Assembly (NCBI GenBank): GCA_947372535.1
Contig: CANBUA010000255.1
Span: forward strand, 1-6,821
Direction of reading: 5' to 3'
Length of the DNA stretch: 6,821 nt
Origin: Burkholderiales bacterium
Lineage (GTDB): Bacteria; Pseudomonadota; Gammaproteobacteria; Burkholderiales; Burkholderiaceae
Shown: in pieces, positions 1-5,573 of the stretch
How the letters are laid out: the number at the start of each line of letters is the position of its first letter
How positions within the stretch are numbered: the first letter of the stretch is position 1
Made by a program: the position numbers and the translations under genes
Notes under the pieces: generated by a model
Database searches by the model: none
What the model was told of the DNA's origin: nothing
What the model saw: only the letters and a program-made list of their open reading frames with translations

Positions 1-2310
1 CCACGTCAGGCGCCGCCCTTGAGCATCCTTTGGATCACGCCCATGCGTGCTTTGGCCAATGACACGCTGGCGGCTTTGCAAGCACCTTTGTCTGCACTCG
101 CACCGCGCTGGTCCATCGGCGCGCGCACGGGCGACATCAGCAGCGCCGAGCGCGCGCGCCAGAACAAACAACTGCCCACCGCGCTGGTTACCACACCGGA
201 AAGCCTGAGCTTGCTGCTGACGCATGAGGAGGCCGCGCAGCGCTTGGCCCATGTCCGCCTGGTGGTGGTCGATGAATGGCATGAACTGTTGGGCACCAAG
301 CGCGGCGTGCAGGTGCAACTGGCCCTGGCCCGCCTGCGCACCTGGCAGCCTGCGATGCAGACCTGGGGCCTGTCGGCCACGCTGGGCGATCTCAAGCATG
401 CGCGCGATGTGCTGACTGGGCCAGACGGCGTGATGGTCCAAGGCGTCATGGACAAGGTCCTGTCGGTGGACACCATGCTGCCGCCCAAGGTCGAGCGCTT
501 CCCGTGGGCCGGCCACCTGGGCCTGAGCATGCGCGAGGCCGTGGTCCACGAGATCGACATCAGCCGCAACACCTTGGTCTTCACCAACACGCGCTCGCAG
601 GCCGAGCTCTGGTACCAGGCTTTGCTGGAAGCCCGCCCCGACTGGGCCGGCCTGATCGCCCTTCACCATGGCTCGCTGGACAAGGCCGTGCGCGAGTGGG
701 TCGAGGCCGGCCTCAAACAAGGCAGCCTCAAGGCCGTGGTCGCGACCTCCAGCCTGGACCTGGGCGTGGACTTCGCCCCGGTCGAGCGCGTGCTGCAGGT
801 GGGCTCGTGCAAAGGCATCGCGCGGCTGATGCAGCGAGCCGGCCGCAGCGGCCATGCGCCTGGCCAGCCTTCGCGCCTGAGTCTGGTGCCCACACACAGC
901 CTGGAGATCGTCGAGGCCGCTGCCGCGCGCCTGGCCTTGTCGCAAGGCCAGGTCGAATCCGTGCACAGCCCCGACAAGCCCTTCGATGTGCTGATCCAGC
1001 ACGTGGTCACCGTGGCTCTGGGCGGCGGCTTCGAGGCCGATCAACTGCTGCAGGAAGTGCGACGCACCTTCGCGTTTCAGCACCTGGCGCAGGACGAATG
1101 GGACTGGGTGCTGGACTTCGCCGGCCGTGGCGGCTCGGCCCTTCAGGCCTACCCCGATTACCGCCGCATCGAGCTTGGTGAGGATGGCCTCTACCGCGTG
1201 GTCAATGCTGCCCTGGCGCGCCGACACCGCATGTCGGTGGGCACCATCGTCAGCGATGCCAGCATCACCGTGACTTTCGTGCGTGGCGCCATGCTCGGCC
1301 AAGTCGAAGAGAGCTTCATTGCACGCATGCGCCCAGGCGATGCCTTCCTCTTCGCGGGCCGCCTGCTGGAGCTGGTGCGCGTCAAAGACATGACGGCGCA
1401 GGTCAAGCTGGCCACCACGCGCCGCGCCGCGGTGCCGCGCTGGAACGGCGGCAAGATGCCGATGTCGTCCAAGCTGGCCGATGCCATGCTCTTCGTGATG
1501 GCCCAGGCCGCGCAGCACATGGACAGCCTCGGCGAGGCCACGCCACCCACGCCGCAGGCCTCCCCCGAACTGCACGCCGCCTGGCCCTTGCTGGCCGTGC
1601 AGCACCGATGGTCGCAACTGCCCCGACCCGACGTGCTGCTGATCGAGCGCCTCAAGAGCCGCGATGGCCACCACCTCTTCATCTATCCCTTCGCGGGCCG
1701 GCAGGTGCACCTGAGCCTGGCCTCGCTCTGGGCCTATCGCTTGAGCCTTGATCAGCCCCGCACCTTTTCGATGTCTTTCAACGACTATGGCTTCGAGCTG
1801 TTGAGCGATCAGGAGATCAGCCAGGAGACGCTGGAAGCGGCCCGCTTGAGCCTGTTGGAGACCGAGACCTTGCTGCCCCATGTGCTGGCCAGCCTCAACG
1901 CCATGCAGCTGTCGCAGCGACGCTTTCGCGAGATCGCGCGCATTGCCGGGCTGGTGTTCATGGGCTACCCGGGCCAGCCCAAAAGCATGCGGCAATTGCA
2001 GGCCTCCAGCAGCCTGTTTTTTGAAGTCTTCCAACGGTACGACCCGAGCAACCTGCTGCTGAGCCAGGCCCAGCGCGAGGTGCTGCGCCACGAGTTCGAA
2101 CTCGACCGACTGGGCGAGGTGCTGGCCAAGTTGTCGCGCATGCCTTGGCACATGGCCTCACCCCAGCGCTTCACGCCGATGTCTTTCCCGTTGTTGGTGG
2201 AGCGATTGCGTGAACAACTCAGTACCCAGAAGCTGCAAGACCGATTGGACCGGCTGCTGCGCGAACTCCATGCCGCCGCCGACGCGCCGCTCAAGAAGGC
2301 CAGGCAATGA
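1..2310 (+). CDS. Ligase-associated DExH-box DNA helicase (Lhr-Core type), 5' end outside window
   Basis: This is an ATP-dependent superfamily 2 helicase of the Lhr-Core group, which in bacteria is encoded with an ATP-dependent ligase, an exonuclease and a metallophosphoesterase in a DNA-repair cassette. The frame is open from base 1, so the N-terminus is missing, including the Walker A (GKT) motif; the first 769 visible codons run to a TGA. Seen in order: TPMRAL (motif Ia, bases 37-54), TTPESL (190-207), the Walker B box DEWH (271-282), SAT (motif III, 373-381), VFTNTRS (motif IV, 577-597), [11 protein letters not shown] (motif V, 742-774) and QRAGRSGH with the arginine finger (motif VI, 832-855). 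The remaining roughly 480 residues match the winged-helix and DEAD/H-associated C-terminal regions of Lhr-Core proteins. Full-length relatives have a little over 800 residues, so only some 40-60 are absent. Its last bases overlap the start of pdeM. The family assignment is firm; the repair role is known for the family and not visible here. Confidence 0.95.
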   Translation, partial: PRQAPPLSILWITPMRALANDTLAALQAPLSALAPRWSIGARTGDISSAERARQNKQLPTALVTTPESLSLLLTHEEAAQRLAHVRLVVVDEWHELLGTKRGVQVQLALARLRTWQPAMQTWGLSATLGDLKHARDVLTGPDGVMVQGVMDKVLSVDTMLPPKVERFPWAGHLGLSMREAVVHEIDISRNTLVFTNTRSQAELWYQALLEARPDWAGLIALHHGSLDKAVREWVEAGLKQGSLKAVVATSSLDLGVDFAPVERVLQVGSCKGIARLMQRAGRSGHAPGQPSRLSLVPTHSLEIVEAAAARLALSQGQVESVHSPDKPFDVLIQHVVTVALGGGFEADQLLQEVRRTFAFQHLAQDEWDWVLDFAGRGGSALQAYPDYRRIELGEDGLYRVVNAALARRHRMSVGTIVSDASITVTFVRGAMLGQVEESFIARMRPGDAFLFAGRLLELVRVKDMTAQVKLATTRRAAVPRWNGGKMPMSSKLADAMLFVMAQAAQHMDSLGEATPPTPQASPELHAAWPLLAVQHRWSQLPRPDVLLIERLKSRDGHHLFIYPFAGRQVHLSLASLWAYRLSLDQPRTFSMSFNDYGFELLSDQEISQETLEAARLSLLETETLLPHVLASLNAMQLSQRRFREIARIAGLVFMGYPGQPKSMRQLQASSSLFFEVFQRYDPSNLLLSQAQREVLRHEFELDRLGEVLAKLSRMPWHMASPQRFTPMSFPLLVERLREQLSTQKLQDRLDRLLRELHAAADAPLKKARQ

Positions 2311-3041
2311 TGAGCCATCCACAGGATCACCTGCTGAACTGGACCTCGCCAGGTGGCCACCAGATCAGCCTGCACCTCACACCCGAGCGCGCCCTCTGGT
2401 GGCCGGCCGAGCGCACGGTGTTCGTGGCCGATCTGCACCTGGGCAAGGCGGCGGTGTTCCGCGCGCGCGGCCTGCCCGTGCCGCGCGGCACCACCAGCGG
2501 GACGCTACAACGCCTGTCACAGGTGATGGAACGCTTAGCCGCGCGCAAGCTGGTCGTGTTGGGCGATTTCCTGCATGCCCGGGAAAGCCACGCCGCACCC
2601 ACTTTGGCGGCCTTGCGTGAGTGGCGCCTGCGCCATGTCGAAGTCGAATGCATCGTCGTGCAAGGCAACCATGACCGCCATGCCGGCGCGGTGGAAGCGT
2701 CGCTGGGTTTCATCGCCCAAGCCCAGGCTTATCTGGGGCCAGGCCTGGTGGGCGTGCACGAGTCACACGAGGCCCGCGAGGCGCTTGCTCGTCTGGCCGA
2801 CACCCCTTTGGTGCTGGCCGGCCACGTGCACCCGGTGGTCACCTTGCGCGGCAGCCTGGATCGTCTGCGCTTGCCGTGCTTCTGGCTGCGCCGTGACATC
2901 ACGCACACGACGCTGACCTTGCCGTCATTCGGCGAATTTACCGGCGGCTTTGACGTGAGCCAGCAGGCGGGTCAAGTGTTCATCGTGGCTGAACGCGTTC
3001 AGGCCCTGGCCCGATCATCGGCCCCATCAACAGGCCTTTGA
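2307..3041 (+). CDS. pdeM: Ligase-associated DNA damage response endonuclease PdeM (metallophosphoesterase)
   Basis: This 244-residue calcineurin-like phosphoesterase is the nuclease partner of the upstream helicase. Homologues in this cassette are Mn-dependent DNA nucleases. The metal-binding motifs are all present: DLH at residues 42-44, GD at 86-87, GNHD at 120-123, and GHVH at 172-175. No signal peptide or membrane segment is seen, so it should act in the cytoplasm on DNA. The start ATG at 2307 overlaps the helicase stop (ATGA). An AAGG ribosome binding site at 2296-2299 lies 7 bases before it, inside the helicase gene. A second ATG at 2310 would shorten the protein by one residue and sits less well from that site. 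The overlap indicates translational coupling. The gene is followed by two strong hairpins. The usual order in this cassette is exonuclease, ligase, helicase, pdeM, so this is probably the last gene of the operon. Identification rests on motif order, length and neighbour. Confidence 0.95.
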   Translation: MMSHPQDHLLNWTSPGGHQISLHLTPERALWWPAERTVFVADLHLGKAAVFRARGLPVPRGTTSGTLQRLSQVMERLAARKLVVLGDFLHARESHAAPTLAALREWRLRHVEVECIVVQGNHDRHAGAVEASLGFIAQAQAYLGPGLVGVHESHEAREALARLADTPLVLAGHVHPVVTLRGSLDRLRLPCFWLRRDITHTTLTLPSFGEFTGGFDVSQQAGQVFIVAERVQALARSSAPSTGL

Positions 3042-3058
3042 AAAATGCACCGACCATG

Positions 3059-3095
3059 AAAAACCGGCATGCGGTAATAACTACTGCATGCCGGT
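3059..3095 (-). terminator. Rho-independent terminator of the PA2169-family gene
   Basis: The arms at 3063-3076 and 3082-3095 form a 14-bp stem with a single G-T wobble around a 5-base loop. On the minus strand the stem is followed directly by five T residues (complement of 3059-3063), the classic intrinsic terminator form. It lies about 40 bases past the minus-strand stop at 3135, so it should end that transcript. On the plus strand the same hairpin lies 21 bases after the pdeM stop but has no T-tract behind it. It may therefore only protect the pdeM mRNA end or terminate weakly in that direction. Confidence 0.85.
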
Positions 3096-3098
3096 AAG

Positions 3099-3121
3099 TG
3101 AGTGAGCCGCAGGCTCACTCA
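3099..3121. repeat. Perfect 10-bp inverted repeat (second hairpin between converging genes)
   Basis: TGAGTGAGCC at 3099-3108 and its exact complement at 3112-3121 enclose a 3-base loop (GCA). It lies 3 bases from the terminator hairpin and 13 bases from the end of the PA2169-family gene. No T-tract follows on either strand, so it is not a canonical terminator alone. With the neighbouring hairpin it could act as a two-stem, bidirectional transcript end. Confidence 0.7.
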
Positions 3122-3134
3122 GGTGCGCTGGCGA

Positions 3135-3590
3135 TCAGGCCGCAGCGCGGAAACGATCACGCAGCAGGCGGATCTGGTCGTGGTTGGCGAGCACGCCTTG
3201 GTACTGGCGGTCGATCACGGTGCGGATCGACTCGGGCAGGGTCTTTTCCAGGGCCTTGCGGTAACGGGCCTTGGCCACGTCTTCACCGCGTTCGCACTCT
3301 TCCAGCAGGGCCAGGTCGGTGTAGCTGGTCAGGGCGCTGCGCACAGCGACCCAGCCACGGTGCACGGCACCGCCGATGCTGCCGCCGTCTTCTGGCTTGC
3401 CGCCGAGTTGCGTCACCAGGCCGGACAGTTCCGCCACGGCGGCACGGCACTGGCCACCGCGCGAGGTCAACAGGGCGCGCACTTCAGGCGAAGTCGCGTG
3501 CTCTGCGGACGTCTCGAAGCCATATTGGCCGTCCTTGCTGGTTTCGATCAGGTCATTGATGATGTCGATGGTGTCGTCGTTTTGGCTCAT
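3135..3590 (-). CDS. PA2169 family four-helix-bundle protein (DUF2383)
   Basis: This is a 151-residue, wholly soluble, predicted all-helical protein. Family-typical stretches are the N-terminal LNDLIET-like segment (here INDLIETSKDGQYGF, residues 11-25), the central region AVHRGWVAVRSALT (74-87), EECERGEDVAKARYRKAL (96-113), and a C-terminal helix ending in LRDRFRAAA. Length matches the family, so the gene looks complete. The fold is related to ferritin-like bundles and the helices carry many Glu, Asp and His residues, but no biochemical function is established and I do not assign metal binding. The start at 3590 is fixed by a strong AAGGAG site (complement of 3597-3602), 6 bases before the ATG. 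A T-tailed terminator follows the gene. Upstream lie a short terminator-like hairpin and then the 59-residue gene, so it may have its own promoter, but I see no convincing -35/-10 pair. Confidence 0.92.
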   Translation of the reverse strand: MSQNDDTIDIINDLIETSKDGQYGFETSAEHATSPEVRALLTSRGGQCRAAVAELSGLVTQLGGKPEDGGSIGGAVHRGWVAVRSALTSYTDLALLEECERGEDVAKARYRKALEKTLPESIRTVIDRQYQGVLANHDQIRLLRDRFRAAA

Positions 3591-3621
3591 GAGTAGCTCC
3601 TTGGTCTGTCAAACAGAGGTG

Positions 3622-3637
3622 AAAAACCCCGAAGGGG
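3622..3637 (-). terminator. Short GC-stem terminator with UUCG loop
   Basis: Read on the minus strand, this is CCCCTTCGGGG followed at once by TTTTT. The stem is only 3-4 bp, but it can close as a C(UUCG)G tetraloop, which is unusually stable, and the T-tract is in the right place. It lies 66 bases past the stop of the 59-residue gene and about 20 bases before the ribosome binding site of the PA2169-family gene. It could terminate the first transcript or act as a partial terminator that sets the level of the second gene. The stem is short, so confidence is moderate. Confidence 0.55.
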
Positions 3638-3703
3638 ATGATTCAAGCAGGGCAGATGGCGTGCCTGCGCCGCGTCAAGCGAGGTGGTCGGCAAGACGCC
3701 GCC

Positions 3704-3883
3704 TCAGCCGCAACTCGACCGCCATTCGTCCAAGGTGGTTTCCAGCAATTGATTGCCGTGCTGACGTGCCAGCTGGATCAGCCCTTCGACGTTGTTGTCG
3801 TTGACCAGTTCATGACCCAGGCCTTTTTCGAGCTCGCGGTAGATCGCTTGCGCATCGGTGATGGGGGTGTCGACGGTTGGCAT
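3704..3883 (-). CDS. Small hypothetical protein, 59 residues, predicted helical
   Basis: I do not recognise this protein. It runs from ATG at 3883 to TGA at 3704-3706. An AGGAG site (complement of 3891-3895) lies 7 bases before the ATG, and most third codon positions are G or C, as in the neighbouring genes. The protein begins MPTVDTPITDAQAIYRELE and then continues as a charged, probably amphipathic helical chain (Glu, Gln, Asn and Leu rich) with no proline after residue 7. It ends in EWRSSCG with a single cysteine. No signal peptide or membrane segment is seen, so it should be cytoplasmic. It follows the methyltransferase gene by 81 bases on the same strand and is followed by a UUCG-loop terminator and then the PA2169-family gene. 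The overlapping longer frames on both strands lack a ribosome binding site and have unlikely composition. Coding status is likely; function unknown. Confidence 0.75.
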   Translation of the reverse strand: MPTVDTPITDAQAIYRELEKGLGHELVNDNNVEGLIQLARQHGNQLLETTLDEWRSSCG

Positions 3884-3895
3884 GTCGTGGCTCCT

Positions 3896-3953
3896 GTGAT
3901 GAAGCGGCGCCCGTGGCCGCGTTCACACCTGCGGCAAGCTGTGTGCCCATCAC
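3896..3953 (-). other. Possible three-way RNA fold before the small gene's ribosome binding site
   Basis: In the minus-strand transcript, GTGATG (complement of 3948-3953) can pair with CATCAC (complement of 3896-3901). Inside this closing stem are two 5-bp hairpins: CACAC with GTGTG (3941-3945 with 3924-3928) and GCGGC with GCCGC (3916-3920 with 3904-3908). The closing stem ends on the base next to the AGGAG ribosome binding site. A GCCGC in the first loop could alternatively pair with GCGGC. This fills nearly all of the 81-base gap after the methyltransferase stop. Stems are short and the DNA is GC-rich, so chance is a real possibility. Confidence 0.3.
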
Positions 3954-3964
3954 CCGCTGCTTGG

Positions 3965-4633
3965 TCAGCGTCGGTAGTGCAGCATGCGTCCGCGATAAGG
4001 CGCGGCGCCATCGGACATCAAGTTGTCGTCCAGGACGGTTTCTTCCAGTTCGTAGCCCAAGGCACGCATGTGCTTGTGGAAGTGGCCGCGGTTGCCCCGG
4101 TTCGGGTCCACGATCATGACCTCGCCGGTTGCGCTGGCGTGGTGCTGGATGAAGCCCGCCAGCACGCCTCGCTCGTCACGCTCATACAGCACGTCGCTGC
4201 CGATGATGAGGTCGAACGGCCCTTGCAGCCGCGTGTCGGCCAGGTTGTTCCAGTCGCCGCACACATAGGGCAGCGGTGGCAATTGGTTGAGGCTGAGGTT
4301 CTCGCTCAGGAATGCACCCGCCAGCGGGTGGCAGTCGCTGGCCGAGACGTCAAAGCCCCGACGATGGCACACCAGGCTGGCCAGGGCCAGGCCGCAGCCG
4401 ATCTCCAGGATGCGCTCACCGGCCCGCACAGGCCTCAGCGCCATGGCGGCGGCCAGCCGGTAGCCCGAGGGCCACAGCAGGCCAAAGAGCGGCCAGGTGG
4501 CCGAGGAAATGCCCAGGGCTTCGGCCTCGCCATCGGGGTCGCAGAACTGCTGGCGATCCAGCAGCGAACGCATGTGCAGGCGCGGGGCGCCCTCGATGGC
4601 GACGTGTTCTTGTTTGAGCAGGTAGCCCGGCAT
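3965..4633 (-). CDS. Class I SAM-dependent methyltransferase (lysine/nicotinamide N-methyltransferase-like)
   Basis: This 222-residue cytoplasmic protein has the Rossmann-type methyltransferase core. Visible landmarks are TWPLFGLLWPSG (residues 46-57), the SAM-binding motif I ILEIGCGLALAS (75-86), the acidic end of strand 2 in SASDCHP (D100), and the motif IV-like strand DLIIGSDVLYERD (141-153). The layout resembles the family that includes the predicted nicotinamide N-methylase COG3897 and the METTL21-type protein lysine methyltransferases (Methyltransf_16). The substrate cannot be read from the sequence; protein or small-molecule N-methylation are both possible. An in-frame ATG at 4663 would add ten residues but has no ribosome binding site, whereas the ATG at 4633 has GAAGGG 7 bases upstream and gives the more family-like start MPGYLL. 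An in-frame stop lies upstream of both. The divergent flavoprotein gene begins about 295 bases away. No terminator follows, so read-through into the 59-residue gene is plausible. Confidence 0.88.
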   Translation of the reverse strand: MPGYLLKQEHVAIEGAPRLHMRSLLDRQQFCDPDGEAEALGISSATWPLFGLLWPSGYRLAAAMALRPVRAGERILEIGCGLALASLVCHRRGFDVSASDCHPLAGAFLSENLSLNQLPPLPYVCGDWNNLADTRLQGPFDLIIGSDVLYERDERGVLAGFIQHHASATGEVMIVDPNRGNRGHFHKHMRALGYELEETVLDDNLMSDGAAPYRGRMLHYRR

Positions 4634-4640
4634 GGGGCAG

Positions 4641-4646
4641 CCCTTC
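4641..4646 (-). promoter_or_regulatory. Ribosome binding site deciding the methyltransferase start
   Basis: GAAGGG on the minus strand lies 7 bases before the ATG at 4633. The alternative ATG at 4663 is preceded only by C-rich sequence with no purine-rich site, which favours the shorter protein. Confidence 0.55.
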
Positions 4647-4727
4647 GCAGGTGCCCGGCCCATTGGGCAGCGCGGGCGTGTCAGTGGGCGTTTTGCAGCA
4701 CAGGAGGTTCAGATCGAACGGGTGCAG

Positions 4728-4759
4728 CGTCTGGCGAAGGGGCAGCCAGGAGCCAGACG
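4728..4759. repeat. 8-bp perfect inverted repeat with 16-base spacer
   Basis: CGTCTGGC at 4728-4735 is exactly complementary to GCCAGACG at 4752-4759. It lies midway between the two divergent genes, so it could be an operator dyad for a regulator or a stem-loop in the 5' leader of the methyltransferase mRNA. There is no T-tract, so it is not a terminator. Confidence 0.45.
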
Positions 4760-4838
4760 GGGCCGAGGGGAAGGCGCAGGGGCATCACGGAGGATGGGCC
4801 CAGTGTAACCGCCGGCTTCTGCGCTCTGGGTGTGGTGG

Positions 4839-4854
4839 TGCCCCTGCGGGGGCA
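4839..4854. repeat. 6-bp GC-rich hairpin upstream of the flavoprotein gene
   Basis: TGCCCC (4839-4844) pairs with GGGGCA (4849-4854) around TGCG. On the plus strand it is followed a few bases later by ATTTTCC, which is reminiscent of a weak terminator or attenuator. It overlaps the place where a -35 box would fall for the TATTTT at 4858-4863. Its role is undetermined. Confidence 0.4.
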
Positions 4855-4893
4855 TGGTATTTTCCTGTCGAGCACAACTTCACGGAGATGGCG

Positions 4894-4932
4894 ATGAGCG
4901 TGACCCCCTGGCATGGCGGTGTTGGGACATGA
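4894..4932 (+). CDS. Possible 12-residue leader peptide coupled to the flavoprotein gene
   Basis: ATG at 4894 opens a 12-codon frame (MSVTPWHGGVGT) that ends in TGA at 4930-4932, overlapping the ATG of the flavoprotein gene in an ATGA arrangement. GGAG at 4884-4887 lies 6 bases before this ATG, a better ribosome binding site than anything directly before the main gene. An ATG at 4888 in the same frame would add two residues but touches that site. The frame has no amino-acid run suggestive of attenuation. If translated, its job is probably to deliver ribosomes to the main start. It could also be chance. Confidence 0.35.
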   Translation: MSVTPWHGGVGT

Positions 4933-5564
4933 ACACCCCCACCGATCTTCACACCATCGTTGACTTAACCAGGTTGGAAGCCCTCTTCAGCCGCCCGGCC
5001 GAGACCTCTCTGCGCAAAGAAGTGTGCAGTCTCCATCCGCTGTACCAGCAATGGATCGCGGCTTCTCCGTTTGCCGTGCTGGCCACCTCCGGCCCCAATG
5101 GCCTGGATGCCTCTCCGCGTGGGGATCCCGCGCCGCTGGTCACCATCGCCGATGCCCACACGCTCTGGCTGCCCGAGCGGCGCGGCAACAACCGCATCGA
5201 CAGCCTGCGTAACATCCTGCATGACCCGCGTGTCGCCCTGCTGTTCCTGATCCCCGGCGTCGGCGAGACCCTGCGCGTCAATGGCCGGGCCCGGATCACC
5301 GTCGATCCGGCGCTGCTTGAGCGACTGGCCATGAATGGCGCCCAGCCCCAGTGCGTGATCGAGGTGAAAGTCGATGCGGTGTTCTTCCAGTGCGCCCGGG
5401 CCATCAAGCGCTCGAACCTCTGGGCGCCACCCGAGAAGCAGGCCTTGAGCGCCTCATCGGTGCCGACGGCGGGGGCCATGCTCGCGGCCCTCACCGACTC
5501 GGCCATCGACGGCGAGCAATACGACCGTGAACTGCCGGCGCGTCAGCAGTCCACCTTGTATTGA
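4929..5564 (+). CDS. Pyridoxamine 5'-phosphate oxidase family FMN flavoprotein (MSMEG_1061/DR_2398 type)
   Basis: This 211-residue protein has the split-barrel flavin-binding fold of the PPOX class and belongs to the FMN-dependent DR_2398/MSMEG_1061 subgroup. Family features are HPLYQQWIAASPFAVLAT (residues 36-53), GLDASPRGDP (58-67), LPERRGNNRIDSLRN (81-95), DPRVALLFLIPG (99-110), TLRVNGRARI (114-123), and the C-terminal FFQCARAIKRSNLW (152-165). The RGD and RRGNNR segments are likely FMN phosphate and ring contacts by family analogy. It is a soluble cytoplasmic protein; its redox substrate is not known. The frame is open farther upstream to 4830, but those residues are Cys/Trp-rich and unlike the family, so ATG 4929 is preferred. 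The ribosome binding site directly before it is poor, and a short leader ORF overlaps the start. The stop is only 9 bases from the stop of the converging permease gene, and no terminator is visible. Confidence 0.92.
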   Translation: MNTPTDLHTIVDLTRLEALFSRPAETSLRKEVCSLHPLYQQWIAASPFAVLATSGPNGLDASPRGDPAPLVTIADAHTLWLPERRGNNRIDSLRNILHDPRVALLFLIPGVGETLRVNGRARITVDPALLERLAMNGAQPQCVIEVKVDAVFFQCARAIKRSNLWAPPEKQALSASSVPTAGAMLAALTDSAIDGEQYDRELPARQQSTLY

Positions 5565-5573
5565 ATCAGCGGC

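Larger units (their letters stand above)
4664..4887. other. Divergent intergenic region, no supported gene
   Basis: This stretch separates the minus-strand methyltransferase from the plus-strand flavoprotein gene and should hold both promoters. I see no strong sigma-70 promoter. Weak candidates are TGGTATTTT at 4855-4863 (extended -10-like, plus strand, without a good -35) and TACACT on the minus strand in the complement of 4802-4808, also without a clear -35. An 8-bp inverted repeat (4728-4759) and a GC hairpin (4839-4854) are listed separately. A short interrupted palindrome, GCCCA-T-TGGGC, lies at 4658-4668 at the edge of the region. Open frames across this stretch lack suitable starts and look like chance frames in GC-rich DNA. 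Confidence 0.5.

Noticed and set aside
6..590. A 194-codon minus-strand frame opposite the helicase, and similar long frames at 1191-1682 and 5566-6216.
   Set aside because: Their translations are Arg/Ser/Ala/His-rich shadows of genes with conserved motifs on the other frame, and no start signals support them.
3102..3596. A 164-codon plus-strand frame opposite the PA2169-family gene.
   Set aside because: The minus-strand frame matches a known family, has a strong AAGGAG site and a terminator; the plus frame has neither.
3607..3612. A perfect TTGACA on the minus strand as a -35 box for the PA2169-family gene.
   Set aside because: At normal spacing the -10 box would fall inside the coding sequence, where the bases (TGAGCC) do not fit.
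4702..4708. A perfect AGGAGGT ribosome-binding-like sequence on the plus strand.
   Set aside because: The first usable start codon, GTG at 4722, is 13 bases away and opens only 28 Arg/Gly-rich codons to a stop at 4808. Most likely an orphan match.
3638..4897. A 419-codon open frame on the plus strand across the methyltransferase and the 59-residue gene.
   Set aside because: It is antisense to a methyltransferase with clear family motifs, has no ribosome binding site, and its translation matches no family I recognise. Long antisense frames are common in GC-rich DNA.
4830..4928. An upstream extension of the flavoprotein frame to a GTG start at 4830.
   Set aside because: The added residues are Cys/Trp-rich, unlike the family, and lie across a hairpin and a candidate -10 box; ATG 4929 gives the family-typical length.
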